Notes under the pieces: generated by a model | What the model was told of the DNA's origin: nothing | The model's database searches: none | Seen by the model: the letters and a program-made list of their open reading frames with translations, nothing else | Translations under genes and position numbers: made by a program | DNA from: Seleniivibrio woodruffii | GTDB lineage: Bacteria > Chrysiogenota > Deferribacteres > Deferribacterales > Geovibrionaceae | Length of the DNA: 64,000 nt | Direction: 5' to 3' | Assembly (NCBI RefSeq): GCF_029267515.1 | Contig: NZ_JAJUIS010000004.1 | Coordinates: 124,001-188,000, forward strand | In this document: positions 19,089-29,213 of the stretch, piece by piece | Numbering within the stretch: position 1 is the stretch's first letter | How the letters are laid out: each line of letters starts with the position of its first letter

Positions 19089-19111
19089 AGGCGCACCGTG
19101 CGGTGCGCCGT
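19089..19111 (-). terminator. Terminator after the CZB chemoreceptor gene
   Basis: The stem GGCGCACCG / CGGTGCGCC is followed on the minus strand by six T residues. Confidence 0.85.
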
Positions 19112-19119
19112 ATATATAC

Positions 19120-21411
19120 TTACAGGCACTTAGCCTTTTCAAACATTCTGTCCAGAAGACCGATGAGATGCTCAACGTTCTTGCGCATTTCATAAAGGAC
19201 ATTCTGTGCTTTTTCGCGCTCGCCCTTCTGCAGAAGGTCGGCTATCTGGTGAGAGAGTTTATGCACCTCGGAGTGCGGCTTCTCAATAGCTTTGTAATCG
19301 GGGTCACTGCCGAAGACATCCTGCGAGGATTTGGCATAATACATTTTGCCGAAATCGCAGCTTGTGTGGTCTTTAAGGTTGGTAGGCGGCACGCCTTTCA
19401 TAAAAGCGTTGTACACGTTTTTAAGATATTTGACGTGTGCCATCTTCGCCTTAACAAACAGCAGAGACTTGCATGAAAGTTCATACTGTATCAGGTCTTT
19501 TTCGATATTGCTCAGCGAATCCATAAGACCGTCTATCTCGTCCATAAGGTTTTCAACCCTGTCTCTGGATTCTTTAGAAGATTCCGCAACCTTCTCAATA
19601 TTTCCGGCAACATCCGCAGTGGCGCTTGCCTGCTCTTCGGAAGCAGTTGATGTGTTCAGAAGAAGAGCGTTCAGATCCATAACGGAATGAAGTATCTCAT
19701 TAAACCGTTCGTTAGCCTTCTCTGTGGCGTGAACCTGCTCAATGATGTTCTCTTCAACCAGTTTCGCATTCCCGTTGGCTTTTTTAACGTTCTCCTGAAT
19801 TACTTTTACAATTTTTTCTATCTCGTTGGTAGATGCCAGAGTCTTTTCAGCCAGCTTTCGAACCTCGTCTGCAACCACGGCAAAGCCTCTGCCCGCCTCA
19901 CCCGCTCTTGCGGCTTCAATTGCAGCGTTCAGCGCAAGCATGTTTGTCTGTTCGGATATATCGTTGATAACGTTAACGACAGAACCGATGGTGCTTGCGT
20001 TTTCCGTAAGGGAGTTGATGTCCGTTGCAAGTGACGCAACAACCTCTTTAACATGTTCGGCTTTTTCCGTAGCTTCCTGAACTATGGCGGAGCCTTCCTG
20101 TGCCATCACAAGGGTTTTTTCCCCCTTCTCGGCAACGTCTGCTGTGTTGCGTGAAATCTCCTCAACTGTAACACTCATTTCCTCGCCCGCGGCTGCTACT
20201 GTTGCGGAGAGGTCAACGTTCTGGTTTGCGGCTTTGCGCACGTCCACCAGAGCATAGTAGATGGGCATTATACCGGAAAGCAGATCGCCCAAAGTGTGTA
20301 TTGTCTTAGTAAGGTTTTTATCAAGCGTACCGAGAAAGTTATTCATCTTAAACGATACTGTTTCAAGCTCGTTGCCCTCTTTCTTAACGGGAAGGCGTTT
20401 GGAAAGGTCGCCGTTGCCTGTCGTAACAGCATCGGCAATGTTACCTATCTTGTCGATAAGTTTGAGATAATACTGAAGAGTATAGTACAATATCACCGCA
20501 AAAATTGATGCGAGCACAAAGCCTATGATAAATTTCTTAACTGCGGCTATGAAAGCGCTTTTAAGCTGCGGGGTCATATCCTTGAAAAACAGGATATTAC
20601 CCATCTCCTCACCTTTGTAGTCTTTAAGCGGGAAGATATACATATATATGCTGTGCCCTTCGAGTTTCACTATTCCGTTTCCGGCATATGAGTTGATGAA
20701 ATTTTCAGGGTGCTCAAGATTATTCTTATAATATCTGATGCCTTCTTTATCTATGTCGGAAGCCTGACGCTCCATCCCTTCGGATTTTGCTATCACGTCC
20801 TCTCTGATACCGACTGCATAGGTTACGCCAAAAGATTTGCTCATGTAGTCAACAAGAGAGTCAATGGAACCGCCGAACTCAACGGAACCGACGTGCTGTC
20901 CCTGAGACATAACAGGAAAAACCGAACGCAGACCGGGACCGCCCTTGCCGACCTCAAGACCTATAACGGGTTTAAGCGTGCTGTTAGCCTGAATAACGGT
21001 GCCCCTGAAAGCGGAAAGGTCGTCGCCGAACTTTTCAACTTTGTGAAGACGGAGAAAACTTGTTGCCGGGGGAGTGTGAAACTGAAACTGAACCACACCG
21101 GCATCCTTCACAGAGTTGAAATATTTCTGATATTTGTTTACCAGACCATCACGGTCGCCCGCCGCAAGCATGGCAGCCGTTTCCTGATCTTCGGCTATAG
21201 ATTTGACAGTGAGCGATATATCATCCAGTTTCTCTTTGAGCCTGTCGTTAATGATATCCGACATGGACTGCATGTCATTCGCAGCATCTTTTATCATAGC
21301 TGTACGAAGAGAAAGATAGTCATACCCGGACAGTATGATAGTAATAAGCAGTATCCCTATGTACACCCCGATGGAAACATACTGCTTGATACTTAGTTTA
21401 ATAAAGTGCAT
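19120..21411 (-). CDS. Methyl-accepting chemotaxis protein with Cache sensor and CZB domain
   Basis: The 763-residue receptor has a first membrane helix at about 12-30, a large periplasmic Cache region to about 290 (with the TSFLRLH and GLEVGKGG segments common in dCache_3-type sensors), a second helix at about 297-318, HAMP, and the cytoplasmic signalling hairpin centred on [19 protein letters not shown]. The C-terminus from about residue 655 is a chemoreceptor zinc-binding (CZB) domain, with H-x-x-x-[12 protein letters not shown] and HSEVHKLSH supplying the His/Cys ligands. CZB domains are known in chemoreceptors and cyclases that respond to zinc or oxidants. Monocistronic. Confidence 0.92.
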   Translation of the reverse strand: MHFIKLSIKQYVSIGVYIGILLITIILSGYDYLSLRTAMIKDAANDMQSMSDIINDRLKEKLDDISLTVKSIAEDQETAAMLAAGDRDGLVNKYQKYFNSVKDAGVVQFQFHTPPATSFLRLHKVEKFGDDLSAFRGTVIQANSTLKPVIGLEVGKGGPGLRSVFPVMSQGQHVGSVEFGGSIDSLVDYMSKSFGVTYAVGIREDVIAKSEGMERQASDIDKEGIRYYKNNLEHPENFINSYAGNGIVKLEGHSIYMYIFPLKDYKGEEMGNILFFKDMTPQLKSAFIAAVKKFIIGFVLASIFAVILYYTLQYYLKLIDKIGNIADAVTTGNGDLSKRLPVKKEGNELETVSFKMNNFLGTLDKNLTKTIHTLGDLLSGIMPIYYALVDVRKAANQNVDLSATVAAAGEEMSVTVEEISRNTADVAEKGEKTLVMAQEGSAIVQEATEKAEHVKEVVASLATDINSLTENASTIGSVVNVINDISEQTNMLALNAAIEAARAGEAGRGFAVVADEVRKLAEKTLASTNEIEKIVKVIQENVKKANGNAKLVEENIIEQVHATEKANERFNEILHSVMDLNALLLNTSTASEEQASATADVAGNIEKVAESSKESRDRVENLMDEIDGLMDSLSNIEKDLIQYELSCKSLLFVKAKMAHVKYLKNVYNAFMKGVPPTNLKDHTSCDFGKMYYAKSSQDVFGSDPDYKAIEKPHSEVHKLSHQIADLLQKGEREKAQNVLYEMRKNVEHLIGLLDRMFEKAKCL

Positions 21412-21505
21412 ACTTCACCTCAAAATTGAGTTCAATAACTCCCCGTAACTTTCATGATTGAATCATTATAGTATTTTATAATTTATCGGACAGGAAAGCA
21501 ATTAA

Positions 21506-22282
21506 ATGAGTGAAGAATTTGAAAATTTAGTTAAAATAGTCAAAACGCTCCGGAGTGAGAACGGATGCCCGTGGGACAGAGAGCAAAACCTGTTTTCAAC
21601 TAAAAATCTCTTTATAGAAGAGGCTTTTGAGCTTCTGGACGCACTGGACAGGCAGGATATAGCGAACATACGTGAGGAACTGGGTGATGTTTTGTTTCAT
21701 ACCGTGTTCCACAGTGTCATGGCAGAGGACGAAGGGAGGTTCAATATAGACGAAGTTCTGGCTGAAGTTTCAGCAAAACTTGTCCGCAGACACCCGCACG
21801 TTTTCGGCACAAAGTCTGTTTCGGACTCCCAGGAGGTGCTCGCCAACTGGGACGAAATAAAGAAAGAAGAGAAGAAAGCCAAAAAAGCCGAATCAATACT
21901 GAGCGATATCCCCGCCGCCTATCCTTCCGTGATGCGCGCGCTGAAAATACAGGAAAAAGTACGCAAGGTCGGTTTCGATTGGGAAAAACCGGAAGACTGC
22001 ATGGCAAAGATGGACGAGGAGATCAGCGAGTTCAAAGAGGCATTCGCAGAAAACGACAGGGAAAAGATGGAACACGAGATAGGCGACGTGCTCTTCTCGG
22101 TGATAAACATGGCGCGCTTCTGCAGGGTTAACCCCGACGAGGCTCTCAGAAAAGCCAACGACAGATTTATTAAACGTTTCAGCCATATAGAAAAACAACT
22201 GAAAAGCCGGGGAAGCTCATGCGAAGAGGCTACCCTTGAAGAGATGGAAAATCTGTGGATTCAGGCGAAAGGACTTGAATAA
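21506..22282 (+). CDS. mazG: Nucleoside triphosphate pyrophosphohydrolase MazG
   Basis: The 258-residue protein has two MazG repeats, the first with GCPWDREQ and EEAFELLDAL, the second with EEISEFKEAF and the EHEIGDVLFSVINMAR metal helix. It hydrolyses NTPs to NMP and pyrophosphate, with house-cleaning or alarmone-balancing roles known in other bacteria. The Fic-fold gene starts 52 bases downstream on the same strand. Confidence 0.94.
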   Translation: MSEEFENLVKIVKTLRSENGCPWDREQNLFSTKNLFIEEAFELLDALDRQDIANIREELGDVLFHTVFHSVMAEDEGRFNIDEVLAEVSAKLVRRHPHVFGTKSVSDSQEVLANWDEIKKEEKKAKKAESILSDIPAAYPSVMRALKIQEKVRKVGFDWEKPEDCMAKMDEEISEFKEAFAENDREKMEHEIGDVLFSVINMARFCRVNPDEALRKANDRFIKRFSHIEKQLKSRGSSCEEATLEEMENLWIQAKGLE

Positions 22283-22333
22283 TCCTCTCCGCCGTAATAG
22301 TATTGATTAAAATTTAATCAATACTGGTGCGCA

Positions 22334-23413
22334 GTGAGAACAGTCAACACTTTCCATTCAAGCAGTTATGTTTTCAACTCAAAGGTATCGGCAGACGTTC
22401 AGCCTGTGATATCCTCCCTTGAGATGCTTCTTGATATCCCATCGCGCCCCGGCGCATTCGCATATCTCACCGATAACCTGACCGCAAGATGTGTTTACGG
22501 ACTCATCAGCATGGATGACAGCGATGTCACCTTTGAACAGGTTTGCAGGATAATCACCCACGACCGGAGCAACTTCACACAGGACATCCAGTCCATAGGC
22601 ACGATAAATGTTTTCTGCGCGCTGAAAACAGCGGAGGAAAGGCTCAGCGAGCCGTTTACACCGGAACTTGCCACACTGTTCCACTCAGAATTGACCAGTA
22701 ATATGGAGATACCCGAATCCGGCATCTACAGAAAAAGCGCAGCCCGCTGCGAAGACGGAGACACCGGATGGACACCGCCCGCATCGGCACTGGACGTAAA
22801 TTTTCTTATGAAGCACCTGACAGAATGGCTGACATGCGGTGAAACCGCAAACGTAAGCCCTTTCCTTAAAGGACTGCTGCTTCAGATGCACCTGAAGAAA
22901 ATACAGCCTTTCCACACGGCAAACAACAAAACCGCAGCGGCGGCAGGCATATTTCTTATGCGAAAGCACGGACTTAACGCCCTTCCGTATCTTCTTCAGG
23001 AAATATACGCGCAAAACAGAGACGAATACCTCGCCCGCTCCGCCGAATTTTACAGAACGTCGGACATATCAGGTTTTGCAGATTTTGCCGCCCGCAGACT
23101 CATAGTGATGATTGAAGAGGGAACGCGGACGAACCTTGCTCACATCCGCCGCAACAGTCTTGAAAAATACCTTGCCGGACTGCTGGATGAAAAGGAACTG
23201 ATAAAGCGTCAATACGATTTTCTTATGATGCTGAACAGGACAGGACATGTCTTCCGCTATGAAGATATGCTGCTGAAAAAACCTTTCACAACTTATTACG
23301 GAAAAGTGAGCCGCACAACTGCAGCAAGGGACGTGAAAAAATTTATGGAGATGGGTCTCATAGAGGAAACAGGCGACGGATACGCCTTCAATTCCAAATT
23401 TTTAAGCATCTAG
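22334..23413 (+). CDS. Fic-fold protein with degenerate active site and C-terminal winged helix
   Basis: The 359-residue protein starts at GTG with only a weak ribosome site. The layout is that of Fic/DOC AMP transferases: a YR-x-S segment (GIYRKSAA, 130-137), WTPPAS, and a helix ending in the active loop, followed by the NRDEYLARSAEFYRT helix. Where active enzymes have H-P-F-x-D/E-G-N-G-R, residues 191-200 read QPFHTANNKT: the catalytic histidine is glutamine, the acidic residue is gone and the arginine is absent. After about residue 290 comes a winged-helix-like region (SRTTAARDVKKFMEMGLIEE). It is probably a DNA-binding regulator built on a dead Fic domain; that function is inference. Confidence 0.75.
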   Translation: MRTVNTFHSSSYVFNSKVSADVQPVISSLEMLLDIPSRPGAFAYLTDNLTARCVYGLISMDDSDVTFEQVCRIITHDRSNFTQDIQSIGTINVFCALKTAEERLSEPFTPELATLFHSELTSNMEIPESGIYRKSAARCEDGDTGWTPPASALDVNFLMKHLTEWLTCGETANVSPFLKGLLLQMHLKKIQPFHTANNKTAAAAGIFLMRKHGLNALPYLLQEIYAQNRDEYLARSAEFYRTSDISGFADFAARRLIVMIEEGTRTNLAHIRRNSLEKYLAGLLDEKELIKRQYDFLMMLNRTGHVFRYEDMLLKKPFTTYYGKVSRTTAARDVKKFMEMGLIEETGDGYAFNSKFLSI

Positions 23414-23457
23414 CCGCAGTTTCGGTTTAAGTATGCTCAGTCTAACAGGAGAATGTT

Positions 23458-24888
23458 CTAGCCGTAATCGAACTCAACCTCGCCGGATTTATCGTCGAAA
23501 TAATAGCATCCTCTGGACGTTTTGTCTTTCGTAAGCACAAAGCGCCCTCCAATCATAAACTTAACTTCCGGATAAGCATATCTGCCGACATAAATTTTGC
23601 TGTCGTTTTTCAACACAAGTTTGGACTGTGTCTCTTTAATCATGTTATCAAGTGCGGCAATCTCTTTGCGGAGCTGTTCGCGCTTTATAAGCAGTTTATC
23701 GATCATAACCCGCTTCTGCTCGCTCTGGCGCATCAGAATCTCTTTATTGTTGCCCAGATAAGTCTCCAGCTTTGTCAGCATCTTGGAAGTTTCGTAACGT
23801 TTCGCTACCATTTTCCGCATATCCATAACGTCCTTAACGGATGTGAATATGGCAACGTCCGTCTTTATATACGCCTCCGAACCGTAAATCTTTGCAGAAA
23901 TCCCCTCAACAGAGAATACCTTGCCGCCGATTATGCTTCCGGGCACACCGTCAACCACAATCTCTTTTTCGGCGTATATTTCTGAGTTCATTATGGATTT
24001 CTTAACATATACGCCTTCGTTGGTGATTATCTTTGCCTTATGGATAAATTTTGCGTAAACAGAGCCTTCGGAGTAGATGTCCGCCGCTTCCTGCCCGCCT
24101 ATGATACCCTGCCGTGCCATCACTCCGCCGCCGGCGATAACCCTACCGCGGATAGTGGTTGCAACTACTTCGTTTTTTGCACGGACTTCAAATCCTGCCT
24201 TTATGCTGCCTTTCACAATGACAGAACCGGGGAAATCTATATTTCCGGTGGTAAAGTCCACGTCTTCCGGCACAAGGTAGACCGGACTTACGTTAAGATG
24301 TATCACTCCGCGAACCTTGCCGTATTCCACAAGTCCGTCTATGCGGCTTATTACTTTTTTACCGTCTTTATATACTTTCCTGCCTAGTTCCAATTCCACA
24401 TCTCTTCCGTTTTTTGCCGGAAGAACCCTGCCGCAGACATCCATACCCTCTTTTCCGGCGGTTGGGCTGATTATCATGGCAATGGGCTGATCCTTTTCCG
24501 CAAGAGCAAGCTGTTTCTGTTTGTATATACGGTAATCAACACTTACGAGTTCGTCGGAAGACAAAATGATGTCCTGCGGTCTGGCGGAGCGGAGGATAAG
24601 TTCGCCGTCCTGCCCGTGAGCAGGCTCCCTGCCCCTTGCAACTACATATGATTTTTCCATTCTGTCGCCATGCAGAAGCTGACTGTTGATATCGCGCACA
24701 ACGGCCGTATCTATTCCGTAAACAACTCCCGCTTCAGCCAGAAGTTCGAAAACATCGGCATAAAGCGGTATGTCAGGAATTACAACATCAACTGTCATTC
24801 TGTCGGGGGATATCGCTATCTCAGGTTTCTGTTTGTATGCAAACTCTTCAAAAACCTTACCCCTGCTGGCATTGTCGGATTGTTCCAT
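23458..24888 (-). CDS. FapA (DUF342) domain protein
   Basis: The start is placed at the ATG 24888, which overlaps the stop of the PAS gene by one base (TGATG); the frame reads 12 codons further upstream without support. The 476-residue protein has the central right-handed beta-helix typical of FapA/DUF342 (GNIDFPGSVIVKGSIKAGF, AGGGVMARQGIIGGQEAA) and a C-terminal coiled coil (about 380-430) before a small end domain. FapA-type proteins are polymer-forming or scaffold proteins often linked to signalling in motile bacteria; the molecular role is not established. Confidence 0.82.
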   Translation of the reverse strand: MEQSDNASRGKVFEEFAYKQKPEIAISPDRMTVDVVIPDIPLYADVFELLAEAGVVYGIDTAVVRDINSQLLHGDRMEKSYVVARGREPAHGQDGELILRSARPQDIILSSDELVSVDYRIYKQKQLALAEKDQPIAMIISPTAGKEGMDVCGRVLPAKNGRDVELELGRKVYKDGKKVISRIDGLVEYGKVRGVIHLNVSPVYLVPEDVDFTTGNIDFPGSVIVKGSIKAGFEVRAKNEVVATTIRGRVIAGGGVMARQGIIGGQEAADIYSEGSVYAKFIHKAKIITNEGVYVKKSIMNSEIYAEKEIVVDGVPGSIIGGKVFSVEGISAKIYGSEAYIKTDVAIFTSVKDVMDMRKMVAKRYETSKMLTKLETYLGNNKEILMRQSEQKRVMIDKLLIKREQLRKEIAALDNMIKETQSKLVLKNDSKIYVGRYAYPEVKFMIGGRFVLTKDKTSRGCYYFDDKSGEVEFDYG

Positions 24889-25721
24889 CAGATATCCGTC
24901 CGTATAAAGGCGAAAGCGTGGCATGTTTCTCCGTTTAAAACGTTTGAACTGACCATCGCTATCATTTCAGTGACTCCGCCGTTGCCCAGCACCTCAACTC
25001 TGGTGCCGCCGCCGGACGCTGACATCACCTTTTCAAAGTCCGAATGGTATCTGAAAAGAGCTGAAATCTCCTGTCCGGGAACAGCCGCCGACGGATGAAA
25101 GAACTGCGCAGCGGAGGTGTTCATATCCATAATCATGTAAAAGCCGTTAATAACAACAATCGGCATAGGCGACGTTTCGAAAAGAGATTTAAAGAACGCT
25201 TCGGATGCCCATGCGGTATCCTCAACCCTTTTGTTCTCAGTCATATCCAGAATGACCCCGATTATGCCCTCAACCCTGCCGCCGCGTATAAAAGCCCTCT
25301 TGTGTATGATATGGAACCCGTCTTCCATCCCCGGAAACCTGCCCCTGTGCTCCACACGCTCTTCCGAACACTCATGAATCAACGCTCTGTCTCCCTCCGC
25401 AAAGGAATCTGCGGTGTCCTTTGGAAAAAAGTCATATGCGGTCTTGCCGACAATCTCTTTGCGGGCAAATCCGTATGCCTCGCAGAGTGCTTTGTTGCAG
25501 GCAAGGTAGATCCCGTTAGTGTTTTTGTAATATACGGGAACGGGGATGGCGTCGAGCATAGTCTGAAAAACGTCGCTGTCGGTGAGAAAGCAGGAGATAT
25601 CACACCCTCTGCATCCGAATATATGAGTTATAAGTGCTCCCACCTCGCTCTCTTTCGGAGACTCCCCCAGCTTGTCCAGCTCGATTTTTAAGCGCTCAAC
25701 CATGACTTTGATATCGTTCAT
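24888..25721 (-). CDS. Double PAS-domain protein without output domain
   Basis: The 277-residue cytoplasmic protein has an N-terminal CRGCDISC cysteine cluster at about 33-40, then a first PAS/PAC (AIPVPVYYKNTNG to VILDMTENK) and a second PAS (LFETSPMPIVVING to the C-terminus). No kinase, cyclase or DNA-binding domain follows. It is coupled to the FapA gene by a one-base stop/start overlap, so the signal is probably passed to that protein or to a partner elsewhere. Ligand unknown. Confidence 0.78.
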   Translation of the reverse strand: MNDIKVMVERLKIELDKLGESPKESEVGALITHIFGCRGCDISCFLTDSDVFQTMLDAIPVPVYYKNTNGIYLACNKALCEAYGFARKEIVGKTAYDFFPKDTADSFAEGDRALIHECSEERVEHRGRFPGMEDGFHIIHKRAFIRGGRVEGIIGVILDMTENKRVEDTAWASEAFFKSLFETSPMPIVVINGFYMIMDMNTSAAQFFHPSAAVPGQEISALFRYHSDFEKVMSASGGGTRVEVLGNGGVTEMIAMVSSNVLNGETCHAFAFIRTDI

Positions 25722-25834
25722 TGTGTATTACCTTTATGGTACGTTATGAAATATAATATAACTTTACCAGACATCCGTAAGCTGTAAAATCAATTTCGCT
25801 TGTTTTTTTGACTGAATTGAAATAACAATATTAA

Positions 25835-28800
25835 ATGAAATTCAAATCGCTTACGGTTCAGGGCTTTAAATCTTTCGTGGACAAGACCGTCATAGAGTTT
25901 CCCGGCGGCATAACCTGCGTAATCGGTCCCAACGGTTCGGGTAAAAGCAACATCCTTGACGCTATCCGCTGGATATTCGGCGAGCAGAGCGCAAAGGAAC
26001 TGCGCGGCGCGGACATGGACGATGTTATATTCGCAGGGTCACAGCACAGAAAGGCTTCCGGCTTCGCGGAGGTATCCCTTACCCTGTCCGAGCTGCCCGA
26101 AAACCTCACCTCAAAATGGGGATCGTTCAGCGAAATAACCGTAACGCGAAAGCACTACCGTACAGGTGAACGTGATTACCTCATAAACGGGAAAAAATGC
26201 CGTCTTAAAGATATACGCGAAATATTTTACGACTCCGGTCTCGGCACAAAATCAATCTCCATCATAGAACAGGGAAAAGTGGACAAGATAATCCAGTCCA
26301 GCCCCGAAGAGCTCAGAGCTTTTTTTGAAGAGACCGCAGGCGTTATGCGCTTCAAAGAGGGCAAAAAAGATGCGGAACGCAGGCTTAACCAGACGAAGGA
26401 CAACCTCAGCCGTGTTACAGATATCCTTGCCGAGATACGCGGACAGCTTGAAACTCTTACACTTCAGGCGGAAAAGGTGCGCAGATACCGCGACCTTGCA
26501 AAGCGTCAGTCCTCTCTGCAGAAGGCGATAATCTACCACAGATACCAGAAAACGTTCGAAGAGCTCTCCGAAGTTCTTAACACCATAAACACACTTAAAA
26601 TCAACCTTTCCGGTCACACGGAGCGTTTCACTAAACTTACGGCGGCAGAAACGCAGCTTCGCCAGAAAGCGGCGGAACTACGCAAAAATTTTAACGAAAA
26701 AAACGATGCCATAATCAAAGCCGAAGCGGAATCGGGCAGAGCCGAAGCGGACATAAGACTGCTTGAAAACGAGATTGAAGCGGCGGAAAAGAGCAAGGAA
26801 ACACTTCACAGCGACATCTCTTTCCTGCAGAAAAAATTGGCTGAACTCACCGACCGCAGAACGGGTATTCTGGAATCAAAAGTTAACCAGACCGACAAAA
26901 TAAACGCCCTGCAGGAAAAAATAGACGAAATAGAAGAGCGCATCAGCGATTACGAAACCATGCGCGAAGACATTAAAGAGGAACTATTCGGCGCGGACGA
27001 TGAATATCTGAAAACCGCCCACAGAGCTTCAGAGACCAGAAACGCAATCTTCCAGAACGAGACCATGCTGACCCGTTATGAAAAGGACAAGGAACGGCTG
27101 GCACAGGAGAAGGAAGAGAGCATCCGCGATACACAGTTCACCGAAAACAACATCATCGTCACCGAGCAGGAGATTAAACGCCTGCAAACAGAAATTGAAA
27201 CCATAGACGACACACTGGACACTTATAAAGAGAAATATTCGGAGCTTAAAGACGAACTGAATATTCTGGAAAACAAAGCGAACGAGAAGAAACTTGAGAT
27301 AAACTCAGCCAGATCAAAGCTGAACATGCTTACAAACAGACTGAAAACAGAGACCTCCGGTCAGGACAACTCCGCTCTGATGGAAAAATTCGGAGGATAT
27401 CTTCTGCTCGAAAAACTCAGCCCTCTGCTGGTGCGGGAATACGGCGACCTTGTGGTTTTCCCGTCATCAAAAAAAGAAACTGTGCTGGAAGGGGTCGCGT
27501 CCGTCAAACATACGGTGCGCTTCGTTTTCGACTCCGACGTACAGGAACTGCTGAAATCCGCGGAACAGTCCGTTAAAGAATACGGTGCTGTGGTCGCAAA
27601 CGGACTCATATACAGAAAACCAGGTGCTGACGACAAACGGGAAGCAGTTGTAAAACTTCAGGCGGAGATAAAACAGTGCACAATAGAGATTGAAGACGCT
27701 GAAACCGCTCTGGAAGGCATCTCGGAGCAGATACCGGACGTTTCCGACAACCTGGAGACTGTCTCTGACAAGCTGGAAGAACTCCAGCAGATGAAACAGA
27801 CAGCCACCCTTGACATAAAGGACAAGGAACGCAGCATAGCCGACATAAAACAGAAACACGAGCGCATGACGAAGCGCGCAGCTATAATAGACAGCGAAAT
27901 TGTTAACATAGGCAACGAGATAAAGCGTTGCGAAGAAAAAATTGAACTCTACACCAAACAGAACAAAGACCTCTCCGCGCAGATGGCTGAGGCGGAACAG
28001 CGCAAAGAGGAACTGAACAGCAAACTGGAAGACATCGACGCCATGTACGAGGACGTGCGTGACGAACACTCCGCATACAAGGTGGAACTGCGCGGCGTAC
28101 AGGAGAGCATAAACGGTTTCGTTAGGGAACTCGGCTTCATTGACAAAGATATATCTGAATCCACTGTCAAACTGAACGCAGCTAAAAACAGACTTTCACA
28201 GCTTCTCACATCCGACATCGTTAACCTGAAAGACAGGCTGGACGCAAAACGGAGCGAATTTCAGGACATCATAAAGAAACGACACCTGCTGAACGAAGAG
28301 AAGTTCCGTCTGGATACAGACATAGCAGAAACAGAAAAACAAATGGAAGAAACCGGAAAGCAGATTGACAAATACAACCTTGAGATACGCAGCATTGAGG
28401 ACGACATCTTCGACGCCGAAAAGAAAAAGGAACGCTTCGAATCTGACATATCGAATCTGCGGGAGGCGTTCGAAGAAAAATTCCAGATGAACGTCAAAGA
28501 CTTCGAGATGGATATGGAAGACTTCCAGCCTGCGAAGGCTAAAACCGAGCTGTCCGGCATAGAACGGGAAATTGACGAGCTTGGTCCCCTTAACATGACC
28601 GCTGAGACAGAATACAACGAAATTCAGGAACGCAACGAATTTCTGACTGCGCAGAAGAACGACCTCGAAGAAGCAGTGGCAAGTATCCATAACCTCATCC
28701 GCGAGATGGACGAGAATACCACGCAGATATTCAGTGAAACATTTGAAGGTGTTAAGAAAAACTTTGAACGGGTATTCTCTATCTTATTCGGACAGGGCAC

Positions 28801-29170
28801 CTGTGACCTGACTCTTACAACTCCGGACGACGTACTCAACAGCGGCGTTGAAATTTTTATACAGCCGCCCGGCAAAAGGCTCCAGAATATGAACCTAATG
28901 TCCGGCGGAGAAAAAGCGATGGGCGCCTGCACGCTCCTTTTCGCACTGTTCCTGTACCGCCCCACCCCCTTCTGCTTCCTCGACGAGATAGACGCGCCAC
29001 TGGACGAGAACAACATCGACCGCTTCCTGAGGATGGTGCACACCCTTTCCGCAGACACCCAGTTCGTAATCATCACCCATAACCAGAAAACCATGGCGGA
29101 GGCAGACTCCATCTACGGTGTGACCATGCAGGAACCCGGTGTTTCCAGAATACTTTCCGTCGTTCTCTGA
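25835..29170 (+). CDS. smc: Chromosome segregation ATPase SMC
   Basis: The 1111-residue protein has Walker A GPNGSGKSN at residues 31-39, GEQSAKELRG, two long coiled coils, and the C-terminal head with signature MSGGEKAMGA at about 1022 and Walker B FCFLDEIDAPLDEN at about 1046-1059. SMC dimers fold and segregate chromosomes together with ScpA/ScpB, which are not in the window. The hinge at about residues 510-600 is short and poorly conserved, ending in VVANGLIYRKPG where typical SMCs have a longer domain ending in a TLDG-like turn. Total length is correspondingly below the usual 1150-1200. Confidence 0.93.
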   Translation: MKFKSLTVQGFKSFVDKTVIEFPGGITCVIGPNGSGKSNILDAIRWIFGEQSAKELRGADMDDVIFAGSQHRKASGFAEVSLTLSELPENLTSKWGSFSEITVTRKHYRTGERDYLINGKKCRLKDIREIFYDSGLGTKSISIIEQGKVDKIIQSSPEELRAFFEETAGVMRFKEGKKDAERRLNQTKDNLSRVTDILAEIRGQLETLTLQAEKVRRYRDLAKRQSSLQKAIIYHRYQKTFEELSEVLNTINTLKINLSGHTERFTKLTAAETQLRQKAAELRKNFNEKNDAIIKAEAESGRAEADIRLLENEIEAAEKSKETLHSDISFLQKKLAELTDRRTGILESKVNQTDKINALQEKIDEIEERISDYETMREDIKEELFGADDEYLKTAHRASETRNAIFQNETMLTRYEKDKERLAQEKEESIRDTQFTENNIIVTEQEIKRLQTEIETIDDTLDTYKEKYSELKDELNILENKANEKKLEINSARSKLNMLTNRLKTETSGQDNSALMEKFGGYLLLEKLSPLLVREYGDLVVFPSSKKETVLEGVASVKHTVRFVFDSDVQELLKSAEQSVKEYGAVVANGLIYRKPGADDKREAVVKLQAEIKQCTIEIEDAETALEGISEQIPDVSDNLETVSDKLEELQQMKQTATLDIKDKERSIADIKQKHERMTKRAAIIDSEIVNIGNEIKRCEEKIELYTKQNKDLSAQMAEAEQRKEELNSKLEDIDAMYEDVRDEHSAYKVELRGVQESINGFVRELGFIDKDISESTVKLNAAKNRLSQLLTSDIVNLKDRLDAKRSEFQDIIKKRHLLNEEKFRLDTDIAETEKQMEETGKQIDKYNLEIRSIEDDIFDAEKKKERFESDISNLREAFEEKFQMNVKDFEMDMEDFQPAKAKTELSGIEREIDELGPLNMTAETEYNEIQERNEFLTAQKNDLEEAVASIHNLIREMDENTTQIFSETFEGVKKNFERVFSILFGQGTCDLTLTTPDDVLNSGVEIFIQPPGKRLQNMNLMSGGEKAMGACTLLFALFLYRPTPFCFLDEIDAPLDENNIDRFLRMVHTLSADTQFVIITHNQKTMAEADSIYGVTMQEPGVSRILSVVL

Positions 29171-29213
29171 CCGCCTGCTTTACTTTTCCGTCCGATTTTT
29201 CTATAGTCCATTC

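Noticed and set aside
29139-29213. Upstream start for rsmE inside smc
   Set aside because: The added hydrophobic residues do not fit RsmE, and the ATG at 29214 matches the family N-terminus.
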